From Volvox africanus (taxonomy: Eukaryota; Chlorophyta; Chlorophyceae; Chlamydomonadales; Volvocaceae), in NCBI GenBank assembly GCA_030268105.1, contig BSDZ01000016.1, forward strand, positions 1,247,501-1,311,500: a stretch of 64,000 nt of DNA. Direction: 5' to 3'. The position numbers and the translations under genes are program-made. This document shows positions 62,158 to 64,000 of the stretch, one piece after another. A model generated the notes under the pieces. It was not told the DNA's origin and searched no databases. It saw only the letters and a program-made list of their open reading frames with translations. The first letter of the stretch is position 1, and each line of letters starts with the position of its first letter.

Positions 62158-64000
62158 TCCAAATATTGAGGCATCAGACACTACCTCAACATGAAACGGC
62201 AGCGAGTAATCAGGGAATGCAAGGGTGACATCTTCGGCAACGATTCGTTTGAGCTCTTCGAATGCCCGCTGGCATTGCGACGTCCACAACTCGAGCGAAA
62301 CGAAAACGCCTTTGCGAGTTAAGTTAGTAAGCGGGGCCGCAATGATGGAATATTTTTCGGAAATAATTGGTCAAGCCAAGGAACTTACGCAGCTCCGTGA
62401 GGTTCTGAGGCGCGGGCCAATCGCAAACCACGGCGACCTTCCGCGGGTCCATCTTCACACCGGTGGCCGACACAATGTGGCCCAAATATTCCACCTGAGG
62501 CTGCGCCCAAAAGCATTTGGCGCGTTTAGCAAACAATTGCTCCCGCCTCATAACGTCGAGCACGAGCCAAAGATGCTCCAAGTGCTCCTCGCGCGTCTTA
62601 GAATATACCAAGATGTCATCCAGGTAGCAAACAACGAACCTGTCGATAAACGGCCTAAACATTCGGTCCATAACCGCCTGAAACGTCGCAGGGGCATTAG
62701 TCAAACCAAACGATAGAACCGTATACTCAAAGTGACCGAAGGGCGTCCGAAAAGCGGTTTTCGGGATATCAGAGGCAGCGATGCGAATCTGATTGTAGCC
62801 CTGTTGTAAGTCAATTGAGGAAAAATAAGCCGAGCCCTTCAGCTTATCCAACAGGTCGTCAACGCGTGGCAAAGGGTAGCGATTTTTCATCATATTCGCA
62901 TTTAACCCCCGGTAATCAATGCACATGCGCAAGGTCCCATCCTTCTTACCGACAAACAAAATCGGTGCAGAATACGGGGATGTGCTGGGGCGTATCATAC
63001 CCTTCGCGAGCAAATCCGTCACCTGGCGCTTCACCTCGTCCAGCTCCAATGGACTCAACCTGTACATTGGCCGGGCCGTAGGCTGTGCTCCAGGCACGAG
63101 AGGGATTGTGTGATCAACAGGACGCATAGGCGGTAGGCCAGGGATATCTTTAAAGACGTCCTCATACTGCGACAGTAGGGCCTCAACCTCAGGATCCGCA
63201 GAAATCTGCACGGTGGTGACACAACAGCTCACCCGCGGCCTTAAAAGCAGTCCGTGGGCACCCTTCCGTAACAAACGGACGGCCTCCTTACGCCCGACTA
63301 GCTCTGGCTCGATTCACGCGGCCATTGCGGTCACAGCGAAATTAACCATAGGCACCGCCTCAGTTTCGCCCTCCTTTGGTGTGACATATTCGAACGACAG
63401 GAAAGGTACCTTAATCGACAGAGTACCCTTGCACATATGCAGGGTTGCGGTCTCCATGTCGATGCGCGCGCGGTACTGCCGTAATGTCGAAGACCCCATT
63501 ATGTACGGTGCAGTCTCTGCTAAGCCCTGCAGCACGTACGGCCGGGTCACAACACACAAAGGGCCTATCGATAGGCTAAGGGTAATCCTGCCCACGATGG
63601 GATGCTTACCCCCATCAGCAAGGGTAACCTGTGGACAATCAGACGACTCTGGGGTCAACCCCAGCGCATTCACCTCTGCAACAGAGATGAAGTCGTCGCT
63701 GGCACCGGTGTCAACAAGTGCCTTCAGAGTACGGCCATTCAAACCGATCTGAACCACAGGGACACGGTTATCTACGAGCGACTGCCCAGCAGACAACGTC
63801 AGTGCACTTAGGGCGGGTCCGTAACCTACGGCACCCCCGTCAGGAGCTTCGTACCAAACGTCAACCGAGTAGGATGTGCTTGGCCACGGAGCCAGCGTAC
63901 CCTCCCGATCCACACCATTAAACAAAACGGTGCCCGGCTCGAACCGGTGGACATGCCGCATACCCTTTAACGATGCCTCTGCCCATGCGCCGACAGAAAG
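62158..64000 (-). pseudogene. pol: A7: family A pol (RNase H start, RT, PR, pre-protease), runs off window
   Basis: Minus strand. RT frame 63274-62324 with YLDDILVYS; truncated by the 11-bp deletion near 62357 shared with A3. PR and end of the pre-protease domain 63961-63314 with [11 protein letters not shown] and [13 protein letters not shown] at 63316-63314 replaces CGA in RIEPEL. The sequence leaves the window within the pre-protease domain. Confidence 0.9.

Overview
The window is a block of nested LTR retrotransposons from a eukaryotic nuclear genome. I see no host gene that I can defend, no rRNA or tRNA gene and no CRISPR. The lineage cannot be fixed from sequence alone. The elements are chromodomain Ty3/gypsy (chromovirus) and Ty1/copia types, with repeated CpG-to-TpG/CpA decay, which suggests a cytosine-methylating genome such as an alga, oomycete, plant-like or fungal-like eukaryote. 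Nearly every boundary can be read from 5-bp target site duplications (TSDs), and many from uninserted copies of the same target elsewhere in the window.

Four element families are present. Family A is Ty3/gypsy (LTR about 824 bp, TG..CA; gag, then an in-frame UAG, then pol with a pre-protease domain, PR, RT, RNase H, IN and chromodomain). Family B is Ty3/gypsy (LTR 423 bp, same gene order, also gag-UAG-pol). Family C is Ty1/copia (LTR 282-291 bp). Family T is a tiny element (LTR about 86-91 bp, internal region about 145 bp, own PBS and PPT), i.e. a TRIM. There is also a low-complexity and inverted-repeat sequence, D.

Layout. 1-1083 (G-rich repeat, D, T pieces) is interrupted by family A insertion A0 (1084-29690, TSD CCCGG). 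Inside A0's LTR sits A2 (1256-22673, plus strand, TSD CTAGG). A2 is itself interrupted by A1 (2378-9591, minus, TSD GTGAA) in gag and by A3 (13030-20772, minus, TSD CACAA) in RNase H. A partial element A5 plus a second, essentially identical copy of A2's 3' end (27028-29634) follow. From 29691 the T/D sequence resumes, then copia C1 (30546-48831, minus). C1 is split by a family B compound (33079-45267, TSD GGTTC; B1 remnant plus complete B2) and by a dimeric TRIM in gag (47582-48132, TSD CGTCG). A second copy of the whole D + C unit starts at about 49.5 kb: D (49630-51997), then C2 (51998 onward), interrupted by internally deleted copia C3 (55246-59502, TSD ATTTG). C2 is cut at 59842, where family A fragments A6 (plus) and A7 (minus, runs off the window) take over.

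How it works together: A and B carry chromodomains of the kind expected to target heterochromatin, which fits insertion into one another. Most copies are dead. The best preserved are B2 (gag and a 1340-codon pol both open) and C3 (1071-codon ORF but lacking protease and part of integrase). The most interesting signals are the gag-UAG-pol junctions with a conserved 7-nt spacer and hairpin in both gypsy families, tRNA-Met anticodon-arm (half-tRNA) priming sites shared by the copia and the TRIM, a dimeric TRIM that moved as one unit, LTR hairpins with compensatory changes, and a conserved unidentified domain between the UAG and the protease.
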